DNA from: Bacilli bacterium
GTDB taxonomy: Bacteria; Bacillota_I; Bacilli_A; RF39; UBA660
Assembly: GCA_017544165.1 (NCBI GenBank)
Contig: JAFYER010000005.1
Coordinates: forward strand, 1 to 64,000
Direction: 5' to 3'
Length of the DNA: 64,000 nucleotides
Shown: one piece after another, positions 24,987-34,285 of the stretch
Numbering within the stretch: the first letter of the stretch is position 1
Layout: each line of letters opens with the position of its first letter
The notes under the pieces: generated by a model
What the model was told of the DNA's origin: nothing
The model's database searches: none
Seen by the model: only the letters and a program-made list of their open reading frames with translations
Position numbers and translations under genes: made by a program

Positions 24987-25646
24987 ATGTATGATAGATT
25001 AAAAGGACTATTTGGCGATAAACTAGATTTTTTAGCTAAAAAGAATATATTACTTGTCGGAGTAGGGGGAGTAGGTTCTTCGGTTTTTGAGGTCCTTATT
25101 CGAAGTGGAATTAAAAATATTACAATCATCGATTTTGATAAATATGAACTAAGTAATATAAATAGACAATTAAACTCAAACATTGAAGTAATAGGTAAAA
25201 ACAAAGTAGATGTTTTAAAAGAGCATGCAAATAAAATTAACCCTGATATTAAAGTTGAATCTCTTATTACTTTCTTAGATGAAAATACTAATATTGATAT
25301 AAAAAAATATGATTATATTATTGATGCTTGTGATAGTATTAAAGCAAAAGTCTTACTTGTTTTAGCGTGTAAAAAATATAATAAAAAACTAATATGTAGT
25401 CTCGGGGTAGGAAATAGGGTAAATCCTAAAAGCTTAGAAATTACGACATTAAAAAAGACAGTTAATGATCCTTTAGGAAAAAAGTTTCGTCATGAACTTA
25501 ATAAAGAAGGCTTTAATGATGAAGTAGTAGTTTTATCCTCGAAAGAAGTGCCAATTAAAAGTAATCCCGTTTCATCATATATTGGTGTTTCCATGACTGC
25601 AGGCATTCTAATTGCGGATTATGTCATAAAGGATTTGATTTCATGA
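24987..25646 (+). CDS. tcdA: tRNA threonylcarbamoyladenosine dehydratase (ThiF/HesA family)
   Basis: A 219-residue E1-like enzyme predicted to cyclise t6A37 of tRNA to ct6A with ATP. The nucleotide-binding motif LLVGVGGVGSSVFEVL (about 23-38) and the NRQLNS segment are typical of the TcdA/YgdL branch, as is the lack of the CxxC zinc pairs seen in MoeB/ThiF. Slightly shorter than the usual 250. It is coupled to dxs by a four-base overlap. Confidence 0.88.
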   Translation: MYDRLKGLFGDKLDFLAKKNILLVGVGGVGSSVFEVLIRSGIKNITIIDFDKYELSNINRQLNSNIEVIGKNKVDVLKEHANKINPDIKVESLITFLDENTNIDIKKYDYIIDACDSIKAKVLLVLACKKYNKKLICSLGVGNRVNPKSLEITTLKKTVNDPLGKKFRHELNKEGFNDEVVVLSSKEVPIKSNPVSSYIGVSMTAGILIADYVIKDLIS

Positions 25647-27493
25647 TAGATATTAAAGATATAAAAGATAGTAAATTTTTAAAAGATTATTCTAACCAAG
25701 AACTTGAAGAACTTGCTTGTAAAATTAGACAGTTTATTTTAGAAAGCGTTTCTAAAAACGGGGGACATTTATCTTCGAATTTAGGAATAGTTGATTTAAC
25801 TTTAGCATTAGCTAAAGTATTTGATTTTGAGAAAGATATTGTTTTATTTGATGTAGGCCATCAAGCATATACTTATAAAATTCTTACGGGAAGAGCAAAT
25901 GGTTTTGAAAGGCTTCGTAAAAAAGATGGGATATCTGGTTTTCAATCTTTAAAGGAATCAAAATATGATCACTATGAAACTGGACATAGCTCTAATTCGA
26001 TTGGAACTGGTCTTGGTTTTGCACTAGCAAGAGACATGGATAAGAAAGACTATGAAGTCATTTCTATTATTGGGGATGGCTCAATTGGTAATGGGCTTAG
26101 TTATGAAGCATTAAATCAAATTGGCTTTCTAAAAACAAAGCAAATAATAATTCTTAATGACAATCAAATGAGTATTAGTAAAAATGTTGGGGCATTAAGT
26201 AATTTTTTAGATTCCATACGAGCTGCGAAAGGTTATAATAATGCCAAAAGTAAGACCAAAAGATTTTTGAATAAAACAAAGATAGGTTCTTTGATTGCAA
26301 GTTTTCTTGATAAAATAAAAAGACTTTTAAAAAAAATTTATCTTCGTAAAAGCAGTATTTTTAGTGAGTTTGGCATTGAATACTTTGGACCAATAAATGG
26401 GCATGATTATAAGGAAATGATTAAATATTTAAATATGGCAAAAAATTTAAATAAAAGTGTTATTTTACATGTCATAACTACGAAAGGTAAAGGTTATAAA
26501 TTAGCTGAGGAAGATACTGTGGGAAAATACCATGGTATTGCACCATTTGATATAAATACTGGTAAATTATTAAAGGAAGACAATTATCCGTCATATAGTG
26601 AAATAGTTAGTTCCTATGTCTATAATTATGCTAGAAAAGATAAAAGTATAATTTGTATTACCCCAGGTATGAGTTATGGTAGTAAGCTTGAAACAATCAA
26701 GGAAAAGCTACCAAATCAATTTATTGATGTTGGTATTGCTGAGGAGCATGCCCTTTTACTTGCAAATGGACTTTCTTTATCAGGTAAAAAACCAATTGTC
26801 TTTATTTATTCGTCCTTTTTACAAAGAGGTTATGACCAGCTTATTCATGATATTGCAAGAAATAATTCAAAAATGCTTATATGTATTGACAGAGCCGGCT
26901 TTGTACCTAATGATGGTTCCTCTCATCAAGGTGTTTTTGACGTGCCGATGCTTTTAAGTATTCCTAATTTTGTTGTTACATCTCCGAAAGACGCGAAGGA
27001 AGCAAATGATTTAATTTATACTTCTTTAAACTATGATGGACCATTTACATTGCGCTTTGCTAAAATAAATTTAAAATATGATTATTCTAAAGCAGAAAAA
27101 TTAGAAATGGGTACTTGGAAAATAGTAAAAAAGGGTACTGATGGAGTACTTATTTCTTATGGTGAATTTGTTAGACGGGCTTTAAATATAGCTAATCTAT
27201 TAATGAATGAAAATATTAATTTAATGGTAATAAATGCTCGATTTTTAAAACCATACGATGCAAAAATGTTTAAGGAAATTCAAAATATGCATAAACCTAT
27301 TTTTGTTTACGAGGAATCAATGGAAATTGGCTCATTTGGTTCATTCTTATCCCTAGAAAGTATAAATGCTGATATTTATACTTTTGGTGTTAAAGATGAA
27401 TTTAGTACTCATGGAACAAGGGACGAATTGATTAAGATGAATGGATTAGATGAAGAATCCATTATTAATAAAATTAAGGATATTATTAAATAG
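25643..27493 (+). CDS. dxs: 1-deoxy-D-xylulose-5-phosphate synthase
   Basis: A 616-residue thiamine-diphosphate enzyme for the first step of the MEP isoprenoid pathway, joining pyruvate and glyceraldehyde 3-phosphate. The ThDP motif GDGSIGNGLSYEALNQIG leads to NDNQMSISKNVG; the transketolase pyrimidine domain has DVGIAEEHALLLANGLS and the C-terminal domain follows at about 490-616. Length is typical. In Bacillus dxs also belongs to the nusB-xseAB region, so the block appears split here. Confidence 0.96.
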   Translation: MIDIKDIKDSKFLKDYSNQELEELACKIRQFILESVSKNGGHLSSNLGIVDLTLALAKVFDFEKDIVLFDVGHQAYTYKILTGRANGFERLRKKDGISGFQSLKESKYDHYETGHSSNSIGTGLGFALARDMDKKDYEVISIIGDGSIGNGLSYEALNQIGFLKTKQIIILNDNQMSISKNVGALSNFLDSIRAAKGYNNAKSKTKRFLNKTKIGSLIASFLDKIKRLLKKIYLRKSSIFSEFGIEYFGPINGHDYKEMIKYLNMAKNLNKSVILHVITTKGKGYKLAEEDTVGKYHGIAPFDINTGKLLKEDNYPSYSEIVSSYVYNYARKDKSIICITPGMSYGSKLETIKEKLPNQFIDVGIAEEHALLLANGLSLSGKKPIVFIYSSFLQRGYDQLIHDIARNNSKMLICIDRAGFVPNDGSSHQGVFDVPMLLSIPNFVVTSPKDAKEANDLIYTSLNYDGPFTLRFAKINLKYDYSKAEKLEMGTWKIVKKGTDGVLISYGEFVRRALNIANLLMNENINLMVINARFLKPYDAKMFKEIQNMHKPIFVYEESMEIGSFGSFLSLESINADIYTFGVKDEFSTHGTRDELIKMNGLDEESIINKIKDIIK

Positions 27494-27529
27494 CTATTTA
27501 TGTTATTATTATAATTGAGGTAAAATGAT

Positions 27530-29908
27530 ATGAACGTTAATAAAAAGGGTTTTACATTAATCGAATTGATATCAGTTGTTGCTATTCTTACGATTATTTC
27601 AACATTGGCAGTTTTATCAGTAACAAATATCAGTCAATCAATCAAAGAAAAACAACGAGAAAACCTTTTGGAATCCATCAAAGTTAGCGCTAAAAAATAT
27701 GTTGAGGAAACTGGCATTAAAAAAGTATATATTGATTCATTAATAAAAGACGGTTATGTGGCAAGTGATAAAGTAACTTCCGATAGGGAGATTATTGTTG
27801 ATCCTACTGATTCTTCAAAAGAATTAAACTGTTATTATTTTGATTTTACAAGTGATGAAGGTGGGGTAATAAGTAGCAATCCAGAATATGGCAGTAGCAG
27901 TGACATATGCAATTATAGTGTCATATCCGATGCATTTATCAATATTGTATATAGCAATAACGATGCAATATCTGATAGTTGGATAAAAACTAATAGTAAT
28001 GTAGCTACGTTAAAAGTAATTAGTTTAAATAAAGAAATCATTACAGATAAAATGTTAAAAGATAATTCTATTTGGACAACTCCGCTTGCACCGGATGTTT
28101 ATGATACTGGAGATACTTACCAAGTAACAATTCCATCTGATGGTTATATTGAAAGAACGTATAATGTCAGGGTAAGAATGGAAGGGGGAAAGGATTATAC
28201 TGTATCAAAAACAATTAGGATTGATAATAGCGTTCCTGTCATTGATAATGTAAGGGTAAGCGATGAAGATTCGTGGAAAAACGCAAAATTTATTTATGCT
28301 AATTTTAGCGATTCAGGTTCTGGCCTTGCTTACTTTGCAATAACTAAAAGTGCTACTGCGCCTTCCAATAGTTCTAGTGAATGGAAAAATGTAAATGGAA
28401 GTAATTTTGCGCTTAGTGGTGATGATTTAAATAATAAGATTGTTAGTAATGGTGTATATTATGTTTATGTTAAAGATGTGGTTGGAAATGTAGCAAAATC
28501 TACTCCAATAACAGTCAAAAAAATTGATAATACACCGCCACGATGTGACCATATAGGTGATAATACTTATTGGGATAATAAAGAGGTTTCAATAACTTGG
28601 ACTTGTGAAAGTGAGAGCACTTCTCCCGATAACTCTCCATGTGCAACTTCCATAACCCAAAAATATAGTAACATGGAAACCAAAACATATAGTTATGTCA
28701 TCAAAGATGAAGCCGGTAATTCCACCAACTGCACGAATAAAACAGCATATATTTATTCTGACATGACAAATCCGAGTGTTAATAGCTTAAGTATAAGCTC
28801 TACTGAAGCGTATAACTCAATACATGCTACTTATTCAATATCGGGTAGTGACTCATTAAGCGGAATTAAGTATTATTGTATTACTAGTAGTAATGATTCT
28901 AGCTCGTGTAATTGGAAACAAGCGTCATATGGAGATATAACTATAGGAAACCAAGAAGGAAGCGGAACTAAATATACAAGATATGCTTTCGTAATGGACA
29001 ATGCTGGAAATATATCAAATTTCAAAAGTGCCGCTTACGAATTATATACAACTTGTAGTGAATACATAAGAGATATAAATAGTTCGTTCAGCAGTTGTAG
29101 TGATTCTTGTGGAGGAACTAAATCTAGACCTTATATAGATAAATATTTATCGACAAAATGCTCTTTAAAAGAAGTTGTAGATTGTTGTGATGACATTGTC
29201 AATTCTAATTGTGGTGATTGGCAGTGTGATACTTGCTCAGCATCTTGTGGCCCTGGTACTTGTACAAAAGCTCATCGGACTTGTACAAAGAAAACTAGTT
29301 GTAGTAATAATTGCGGAACAGCTACTGAAACATCGTATTCTCCTGGTACTTCTTGTAATAACGGTCCTTGTTGCACAATTACATATACGGATGATTATTG
29401 CAGAAATTATAGCTATTACGAATATGATAATTGTAATGGCGAAGAATATGCAGGCAGTTGTACAAGATCTGGTCCTTATTGTATTGATGATGAAGAATTA
29501 TATTTATACTGTGACCCATATGGGTATTATTGCTATGAAAAAAATGATCCTGACTCATATTATTGGAAAAAATATTTAACTCTTGGCAGTTGCGAGTCGG
29601 ACGATGACGAAGATGATGACGATGATCCAACACCTTCGACTAAAACAATGTATTTGTGTAGAGTAGACGGTTTTGAAAATGGGACATCAAATCAATATGG
29701 CAACACATGCGTTATGTATGGGGGATATTCTTGTTATTGGGCTGTTAAATCATATTCTTCAAGCCATACATCATTTGAAGTAAATACTACCATGGATGGC
29801 ATTTACTATGTTATTGCCTCAGGAGGTTATCAGGGTGGAAAAATAAAAAGTAATTGTCTTTCAACAAGCCCATATGCTACTTGTACAAATAGTACTTGTT
29901 CTGGATAA
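27530..29908 (+). CDS. Giant Cys-rich pilin-like surface protein
   Basis: A 792-residue protein with a type IV prepilin N-terminus: short basic leader MNVNKKG, cleavage before Phe8, the conserved Glu (E12) in FTLIELI and a hydrophobic helix to about residue 32. Unlike ordinary pilins (about 150 residues) it continues with Ig-like repeats (VKDVVGNVAKS and KDEAGNSTNC, about 150-510) and a Cys-rich region (about 515-690) with a thrombospondin-1-like stretch (FSSCSDSCGGTKSRP), then an acidic DDDEDDDDDP linker and a last Cys-containing domain. It is paralogous to the gene at 30727. Adhesion or display on a pseudopilus is inferred. Confidence 0.85.
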   Translation: MNVNKKGFTLIELISVVAILTIISTLAVLSVTNISQSIKEKQRENLLESIKVSAKKYVEETGIKKVYIDSLIKDGYVASDKVTSDREIIVDPTDSSKELNCYYFDFTSDEGGVISSNPEYGSSSDICNYSVISDAFINIVYSNNDAISDSWIKTNSNVATLKVISLNKEIITDKMLKDNSIWTTPLAPDVYDTGDTYQVTIPSDGYIERTYNVRVRMEGGKDYTVSKTIRIDNSVPVIDNVRVSDEDSWKNAKFIYANFSDSGSGLAYFAITKSATAPSNSSSEWKNVNGSNFALSGDDLNNKIVSNGVYYVYVKDVVGNVAKSTPITVKKIDNTPPRCDHIGDNTYWDNKEVSITWTCESESTSPDNSPCATSITQKYSNMETKTYSYVIKDEAGNSTNCTNKTAYIYSDMTNPSVNSLSISSTEAYNSIHATYSISGSDSLSGIKYYCITSSNDSSSCNWKQASYGDITIGNQEGSGTKYTRYAFVMDNAGNISNFKSAAYELYTTCSEYIRDINSSFSSCSDSCGGTKSRPYIDKYLSTKCSLKEVVDCCDDIVNSNCGDWQCDTCSASCGPGTCTKAHRTCTKKTSCSNNCGTATETSYSPGTSCNNGPCCTITYTDDYCRNYSYYEYDNCNGEEYAGSCTRSGPYCIDDEELYLYCDPYGYYCYEKNDPDSYYWKKYLTLGSCESDDDEDDDDDPTPSTKTMYLCRVDGFENGTSNQYGNTCVMYGGYSCYWAVKSYSSSHTSFEVNTTMDGIYYVIASGGYQGGKIKSNCLSTSPYATCTNSTCSG

Positions 29909-29919
29909 TGGAGACGTAT

Positions 29920-30636
29920 ATGAAAAAAAGATTAATGATTATTATAATTTTATCTATAATTGTCATATTTTCTATATTGATGATTATAAAAAGAAAATAT
30001 GATAAAAAACCAACTATTAATAATTCATCATCTGGATATGAATCTAAATTTATTAAAACTTGTCTTGATGAAAATAGTCCTAGATGTACTTCCTTTGATA
30101 AAGAATATATTTTTTTAAAATCTTATACTGATGATTCTAATTTAATTAAAGATAAAGTTGAATCTATTAATAAATCTACTGCTGATAACTATAATATTAG
30201 TTTAAAATCAAATAATAAAGATAGCGCATGTGCTAGTAAAAAAGATTTATATAGTCATAGATATATATTTGATAGTAAAGTATCAAGATTTGATAATGAT
30301 AAAGTAACTATTTTGTTTGCTAGCTGGGATAAAACAGATTTATGTACTGATAACACTTCGAATGTCGATTCATTGGTGTATTATTATGATAAAAAAGCCC
30401 AAAAGTTTATAAATTATAATGATGTAGTAAATATTCTTGATTTAAAAAGCTTTAGCGTTGTTAAAAAAATAAAAGCTAATATTAATGAGATTAATAAATA
30501 TGGTAAAAGTTATAAATATGAAAATGTAACTAGTGTAAAAGTGTTCATAACTTATGATGGCTTTTTAAGTATTTATTATCTTCAAAAAGAGGACAACCAT
30601 TCATTTATAATTAATACAGATACCACTCTGAAATAA
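29920..30636 (+). CDS. Small membrane-anchored partner of the pilin-like protein
   Basis: A 238-residue protein with an N-terminal transmembrane helix (residues 4-24) and an extracytoplasmic domain of unknown family. ATG 29920 is chosen over 29896 because TGGAGA lies upstream and the hydrophobic segment then starts properly. It aligns loosely with the protein at 33462: both have a Cys-containing CLDENSPRC or CMSADNC segment, a hydrophobic YRY core and a VYYYD motif. It follows the giant pilin-like gene by 11 bases, suggesting an obligate pair. Confidence 0.7.
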   Translation: MKKRLMIIIILSIIVIFSILMIIKRKYDKKPTINNSSSGYESKFIKTCLDENSPRCTSFDKEYIFLKSYTDDSNLIKDKVESINKSTADNYNISLKSNNKDSACASKKDLYSHRYIFDSKVSRFDNDKVTILFASWDKTDLCTDNTSNVDSLVYYYDKKAQKFINYNDVVNILDLKSFSVVKKIKANINEINKYGKSYKYENVTSVKVFITYDGFLSIYYLQKEDNHSFIINTDTTLK

Positions 30637-30666
30637 AAAAGATATAACAAAATGCTATATCTTTTT
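30636..30666 (+). terminator. Intrinsic terminator of the first pilin cassette
   Basis: AAAAAGATATA pairs with TATATCTTTTT around a nine-base loop directly after the stop codon at 30636. Confidence 0.7.
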
Positions 30667-30675
30667 CAATTGTAA

Positions 30676-30703
30676 TTGTAAAATATAATAAATTTGATAT
30701 AAT
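30676..30703 (+). promoter_or_regulatory. Promoter of the second pilin cassette
   Basis: TTGTAA (30676-30681), a 16-base spacer and TGA-TATAAT (TATAAT 30698-30703). AGGGTGA and the ATG at 30727 follow. Confidence 0.6.
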
Positions 30704-30726
30704 TGATTATAGTAGGGTGATTTAAT

Positions 30727-33447
30727 ATGGAAAGTAAAACTGTTAAAAAAAAGAATAATGAAAAGAAAGTTATGACAAATAATAACAAAATTACTAATAA
30801 TAAAACTACGTTGGAAAAGAAAACACCCAAAAGAAAAGCTTCTGATAAAGTATTAAATAATCAAAAAAGTAAAAAGATTAATTTGAAAAGGAAGAAGGGA
30901 TTTACCTTAATTGAATTAATAGCGGTAGTTGTACTGCTTGCTATTGTTTCAACGATGTCAGTTCTATCAATTTCCTCAGTGGGTAGTACCGTAAAATCTA
31001 AGCAAAAAACGAATTTGCTTAGTTCAATGCAAGTTCAAGCAAAAAAATACGTAGAGCAAACCGGAATTAAAAAGGTTTATGTTGATACTCTTATAAAAGA
31101 GGGATATGTTACAAGCGATAAAACTGATGCTGGTAATGAGGTAATAGTTGACCCGGAAAATCAAAATCAAACGCTTAATTGTTATTATTATGATTTCACT
31201 ACAAGTGAAGAAGGTGAGTTAAAAGAGGCACGTCCGGTTGACGGTGTATGCCCGTCTGATATTTACTCTGATGCAATATTGACAATAAAATATTGTACTA
31301 GTAATTGCACAAATGCTTCTAATTATAAAGCTTTTAGTGATAATCTGTGGATAGGTTCAAAAACTGTATATTTAAAAGTATTTTTAAGCAGTAATATAAA
31401 TGTTGGAGGATATACTATTAAGCAAACTGATATTGATAACAACGCAATATGGACAACACCTGATGCTCCAGATATTTATACAAATGGGAACCCATATATA
31501 GTAACAAAGGACTATTCATCTACAACATATCAAGTAAGAGTACCAATAAATGGCAAAGATTATGTGGCTAGTCAATTTGTTATGATGGATACAACTGAGC
31601 CTGTTGTATATAATGTTCGAACTAAAATTAATGTTGATGATGGAACATGGATAAATCAGAATCAATATATATATGCGGATTTTGAAGATAAGGGATCTGG
31701 CCTTGCAGCATTTGCTATTTCAACAAGTAAAACTGCTCCTACTAATAGTTCTAGTGAATGGAAAACTATATCAGGCACAAACTACAATTTGAATAACGAT
31801 ACCAATAATAATGTAATAACAACAAGCGGAGTTTATTATGTGTATGTTAAAGATGTAGCTGGAAATATTAGCTCAGCAGGTCAAGAAATAGTTGTAAAAA
31901 ACATTGATGCCAAGGCACCAGAATGTTATATTGAAGGTCAAGGTTCAAAAGATAAATGGGCTAAAACTAGAACTATAAAATGGGGATGTAAAGACGAAGA
32001 TTCTGGTTGTAAGGATAACGGTGTTGCGGGCGCGGTGTGTGAACAATATTCTGCTGATGGTACAAGATGTATAAAAATGCGTTATGGTAGTAAAGTTTAT
32101 AATACACAAACTGTTGTAACTGATAAGATAGATAAATATTCAATTGTAGATGGTGCGGGTAATTCAAAACAATGTGATTATTCCAGTGTAGGCGTATATG
32201 TAGATAGAGATGTTCCAAAAGTTGATAAATTTAGCATAACTAGTACGGTAAGTAGCTACTATTCAAAAGATGCAACATACATAATAAAGGGTAATGATTC
32301 ATCCAGCGGTATAGATAAAGTATGTTTTACTGATGTAAATAGCTCTAAAAATTGTGACTGGCAAGATAATAATGGAAAATCAGTATCTGTAACATTTGGT
32401 GATGGTTCAAATAATGTATATAAAACTGATAATTCTTTTACAAGATATGCATTTGTTAAAGATAAGGTAGGAAATATTTCGGAAGTTAAAACTACTTCTT
32501 ATAATACATATGTATATTGCACATATAAAATTTATGATAGTAATTCAAATTGGGGCGAATGCTCTAAAAAATGTAATACAGGAACTCAAACAAGAGCCCA
32601 AGTTGATAAATATTTTACTAGCGTAAAATGTGAGGCTGCAAAGCGAGATTGTAATACAGTTGATTGTTGTTCATCCAAAGAAAAAACTGATAATTGTACT
32701 CCATGGTCATGGTCATATTGTACGCGTGAATGTGACGGCGGAACCCAATATCAATATCGCACATGCTCAATGAGATCTAAAATAGATGGAAGTTATTGTG
32801 GTGAATCAGCAGAGGAAAAGAAGAACGAAGGTACGAAATGTAATACACAAAGCTGTTGTAGCGAAGGTGAATGGGAATATGATTATTGTGATGATTACGG
32901 TTGGGAAGTTGAAAGCAGGTATAATGGCTGTAAAAAGAAATGGGAATATCGTGATACAAACCACAAATGTAAAAGTGAGGAAACTTGTACAGAAGGTAGA
33001 TGCCCTAGTAATACAATAGATGCGGATTATAGGGATATGCAATATACCGTGAAATGTACATATATGTATGGTGGTGTAGAAAAAACATCTTCATCATATA
33101 CGGAATATTGTGACTATGGTTGGCGTTATATGGCATGTGAGTCAGTTTACGTAGGAAGATGTTATGGTAATAGTGCCTATTCGACATGTGATCATAATTA
33201 TAATAGATCTTTAGGAACTGATGAGGGGTATAAAGGTTCTTATAAAACCGCACAAATTGCCCTTTGTAGGGCCGAAAAGATAAGCGGTGATCGTTATCTA
33301 TGCGGTATAGGATGGGTTGATCATATTTATTGTACTAGTAGTTCAAATGAAGATAGCTGTTTGTATCATCAGGCTCCATATGGAACGTCAGAAACATCTA
33401 CAACAAAAAGAGGTAATTTCAAAACAGCTTCGTCAGCTTGTAGTTAG
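30727..33447 (+). CDS. Giant Cys-rich pilin-like protein with long basic leader
   Basis: A 906-residue paralogue of the gene at 27530. The prepilin motif KKGFTLIELIAVV is preceded by 58 residues rich in Lys and Asn, far longer than a normal prepilin leader of 5-25. Mature-region order matches its paralogue: helix, a pilin head with YVEQTGIKKVYVDTLIKEGYV, Ig-like modules (VKDVAGNISSA), then TSP1-like Cys-rich units (WGECSKKCNTGTQTR, WSYCTRECDGGTQYQYRTC) and a further Cys-rich C-terminus. RBS AGGGTGA is well placed, so the long leader appears real. An internal ATG at 30772 could shorten it by 15 residues. Surface adhesion is inferred. Confidence 0.85.
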   Translation: MESKTVKKKNNEKKVMTNNNKITNNKTTLEKKTPKRKASDKVLNNQKSKKINLKRKKGFTLIELIAVVVLLAIVSTMSVLSISSVGSTVKSKQKTNLLSSMQVQAKKYVEQTGIKKVYVDTLIKEGYVTSDKTDAGNEVIVDPENQNQTLNCYYYDFTTSEEGELKEARPVDGVCPSDIYSDAILTIKYCTSNCTNASNYKAFSDNLWIGSKTVYLKVFLSSNINVGGYTIKQTDIDNNAIWTTPDAPDIYTNGNPYIVTKDYSSTTYQVRVPINGKDYVASQFVMMDTTEPVVYNVRTKINVDDGTWINQNQYIYADFEDKGSGLAAFAISTSKTAPTNSSSEWKTISGTNYNLNNDTNNNVITTSGVYYVYVKDVAGNISSAGQEIVVKNIDAKAPECYIEGQGSKDKWAKTRTIKWGCKDEDSGCKDNGVAGAVCEQYSADGTRCIKMRYGSKVYNTQTVVTDKIDKYSIVDGAGNSKQCDYSSVGVYVDRDVPKVDKFSITSTVSSYYSKDATYIIKGNDSSSGIDKVCFTDVNSSKNCDWQDNNGKSVSVTFGDGSNNVYKTDNSFTRYAFVKDKVGNISEVKTTSYNTYVYCTYKIYDSNSNWGECSKKCNTGTQTRAQVDKYFTSVKCEAAKRDCNTVDCCSSKEKTDNCTPWSWSYCTRECDGGTQYQYRTCSMRSKIDGSYCGESAEEKKNEGTKCNTQSCCSEGEWEYDYCDDYGWEVESRYNGCKKKWEYRDTNHKCKSEETCTEGRCPSNTIDADYRDMQYTVKCTYMYGGVEKTSSSYTEYCDYGWRYMACESVYVGRCYGNSAYSTCDHNYNRSLGTDEGYKGSYKTAQIALCRAEKISGDRYLCGIGWVDHIYCTSSSNEDSCLYHQAPYGTSETSTTKRGNFKTASSACS

Positions 33448-33461
33448 AAAAGGAATATGAT

Positions 33462-34232
33462 ATGAAAAAGAGAATTATAATTTTACTTATTATCTTATTA
33501 ATTATCATCTTAGGCATTGTTATAGCACTTGGTAAAGGAAAAATTATTAATACTAATAAAGAAAAATTTCCTGATGTTGTCATAGTTCCCGATTTAGAGT
33601 TAAAATATCGTTTGGTAGACAATTGTATGAGTGCAGATAATTGTGATATTAAGGAATCAATTTATTATCGACTTACTGATTATAGTAAGAATCCAGATTT
33701 AGAGGATATTATTCGCAAAATCAATAGTAATTATACGAATAGAATTTCTAATTTAGAGGAAGGCAAATATAGCTTTGATGAGTGCCCTGAAAAGGCTAGT
33801 ATATATAAATACCGATATGTCGATAAAGGCTATATGTACTATTTTGTCAATGATACACTTGCTGCAGTAACTTTAGACTTAATTGCGAAAGATGTCTGTA
33901 CAGAAAAAACGATTACACCGAGTTTTGAAGTATACTATTATGATGTCAAAAGGCAAAAAGTTGTAGATGAGGAAGCATTTTTAAAACTTTTAAATATTAA
34001 AAAATCGGATACTGATAAGAAAATTATTGATTTCTTGACTAAGAAAAAGATTATTAAAGATGAAATTGACTATAATAATATGATTGTCGGTAATCGTATT
34101 AGATGCTATACCTATGTAGATATGTACGGTGACCTTGCTGCAAAATGTATTTATCTTGAAGATAAAAGTTATGATGATTTCTTGTTATATGGTCACTCAG
34201 AAATTGGTTTAGAAGTTAAGATACCTGAATAA
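33462..34232 (+). CDS. Small membrane-anchored partner of the second pilin-like protein
   Basis: A 256-residue protein with one N-terminal membrane helix (residues 4-23) and an extracytoplasmic domain with conserved Cys pairs (CMSADNC, then single Cys near 105, 146 and 225). It corresponds to the protein at 29920 in size, topology, spacing from the pilin-like gene (14 bases) and the FEVYYYDVKRQKVVDEEAFL segment. Family not recognised. A terminator follows. Confidence 0.7.
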   Translation: MKKRIIILLIILLIIILGIVIALGKGKIINTNKEKFPDVVIVPDLELKYRLVDNCMSADNCDIKESIYYRLTDYSKNPDLEDIIRKINSNYTNRISNLEEGKYSFDECPEKASIYKYRYVDKGYMYYFVNDTLAAVTLDLIAKDVCTEKTITPSFEVYYYDVKRQKVVDEEAFLKLLNIKKSDTDKKIIDFLTKKKIIKDEIDYNNMIVGNRIRCYTYVDMYGDLAAKCIYLEDKSYDDFLLYGHSEIGLEVKIPE

Positions 34233-34235
34233 AAA

Positions 34236-34261
34236 AGTATAGCTTATAGCTGTACTTTTTT
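34236..34261 (+). terminator. Intrinsic terminator of the second pilin cassette
   Basis: AGTATAGC pairs with GCTGTACT (one wobble) around TTATA, followed by six Ts that run straight into the polA promoter. Confidence 0.72.
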
Positions 34262-34269
34262 GATATAAT
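34261..34269 (+). promoter_or_regulatory. Extended -10 promoter of polA
   Basis: TGATATAAT follows the terminator T-run; ATG of polA is at 34286 after TAGGTGG. Confidence 0.55.
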
Positions 34270-34285
34270 AATATTAGGTGGATTA

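Noticed and set aside
29187-29633. Overlapping ORFs in other frames of the Cys-rich pilin genes
   Set aside because: They arise from TGT/TGC-rich coding of the real frame, which has a prepilin signal and a matching paralogue.
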